This document shows positions 63,661 to 64,000 of a DNA stretch of 64,000 nt, one piece after another; the stretch's first letter is position 1, and each line of letters opens with the position of its first letter. Source of the stretch: Mycolicibacterium insubricum (GTDB lineage: Bacteria; Actinomycetota; Actinomycetes; Mycobacteriales; Mycobacteriaceae); contig NZ_AP022618.1 in the NCBI RefSeq assembly GCF_010731615.1, positions 2,604,001 to 2,668,000 of the forward strand, in the 5' to 3' direction. The notes below the pieces were generated by a model. It was not told the origin of the DNA. It did not search any database and saw nothing but the letters and a program-made list of their open reading frames with translations. The translations under genes were made by a program, and so were the position numbers.

Positions 63661-64000
63661 ATGGCCGGCGCCCCGAACTCCGCGGAAGCCGGTCCCGGCA
63701 CCTGGGGAGAGTTGCTGTCGCGGCGCTACCTCGGCGCCTGCATCGTGCTGGCCGGCGGTGTCGCGCTGTACGCCACCAACGAGTTCCTGACGGTCAGCCT
63801 GCTGCCGTCCACCGTCGCCGAGATCGGCGGACAGCGCCTCTACGCTTGGGTCACCTCGGTGTACCTGGTTGCCTCGGTGGCCGCCGCGACGACGGTCGGT
63901 GGCCTGCTGGCCCGGTACGGCCCACGCCGCGCCTACCTGATCGCACTGGCCGTTTTCGGTGCCGGCAGCCTGCTGTGCGCCGGAGCGCAGACGATGGAAC
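63661..64000 (+). CDS. MFS transporter, N-terminal part
   Basis: Open frame to the right edge (113 codons). Helices YLGACIVLAGGVALYATNEFLTVSLLP and YAWVTSVYLVASVAATTVGGLLARYGPRRAYLIAL, the latter with the motif-A-like GGLLARYGPRR, fit the DHA2/DHA1 drug-efflux MFS class. Corresponds to Rv1634 by position. ATG 63661 lies 6 nt after TACGGT, another leaderless promoter. The rest of the protein is outside the window. Confidence 0.85.
   Translation, partial: MAGAPNSAEAGPGTWGELLSRRYLGACIVLAGGVALYATNEFLTVSLLPSTVAEIGGQRLYAWVTSVYLVASVAAATTVGGLLARYGPRRAYLIALAVFGAGSLLCAGAQTME

Overview
The window is high-GC actinobacterial DNA with a mycobacterial layout. Gene order nadA-nadB-nadC, hisD-C-B-H-A-impA-F-I, bcp, trpE-(membrane protein)-trpC-B-A, lgt, pykA, tesB, cydA-B-D-C, pdtaR, polA, rpsA, coaE, uvrB matches the Mycobacterium tuberculosis segment around Rv1592c-Rv1634 (recalled, not searched). 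Many genes start 6-8 nt after a TANNNT hexamer, the hallmark of mycobacterial leaderless mRNAs. The extra genes (formate dehydrogenase, several two-component systems, toxin-antitoxin modules) fit an environmental, fast-growing Mycobacterium/Mycolicibacterium better than a tubercle bacillus. No species can be named from sequence reading alone.

Layout. 1-5.3 kb: end of a secretory-type lipase, a divergent Nudix-like NrtR regulator and the NAD de novo operon nadABC, with a perfect GTTTTCGA-N7-TCGAAAAC operator between regulator and operon. 5.3-11.8 kb: tightly packed histidine operon, with two stop/start junctions altered by small duplications. 11.9-16 kb: membrane protein, a frameshifted 13E12/DUF222-type HNH gene that abuts a DinB-like gene remnant, and a coupled bcp-type peroxiredoxin/ABC ATPase pair. 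16-23 kb: trp genes and lgt with a very long acidic tail. No trpF is seen, so HisA is probably the bifunctional PriA. 23-32 kb: pyruvate kinase, acyl-CoA thioesterase and the cytochrome bd operon cydABDC. 32-40 kb: HdeD-like protein, a two-component system whose kinase carries a 90-bp tandem repeat in its N-terminus, DUF2339, VDL-repeat and RDD membrane proteins, and an MFS exporter with foreign-looking codon use. 40-46.6 kb: an unusual tRNA with anticodon CAA, a TIGR03943/permease pair, PdtaR, DUF167, a receiver-only regulator with its kinase, and a thiolase-like/DUF35 pair. 46.6-56.6 kb: polA, ThrE-like exporter, hotdog thioesterase, acyltransferase, rpsA, the coaE-GrpB fusion and two conserved hypothetical genes. 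56.6-61.4 kb: an accessory island with a tRNA 3'-end remnant, DIP1984 protein, a VapBC module whose toxin looks internally deleted, a RES-type (NAD-degrading family) toxin/antitoxin pair, a LysR regulator and an NAD-dependent formate dehydrogenase. 61.4-64 kb: uvrB and the start of an MFS transporter.

Main points for follow-up: (i) short repeat insertions at operon junctions (hisB/hisH and the DUF35/thiolase pair), resembling MIRU behaviour, plus small insertions inside conserved proteins; (ii) the NrtR circuit with an operator overlapping a leaderless promoter; (iii) the NAD-centred accessory island with a palindrome between the RES module and LysR/FDH; (iv) the CAA-anticodon tRNA of class I shape. 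All functional calls rest on motif reading and remembered family features; no database search was run.
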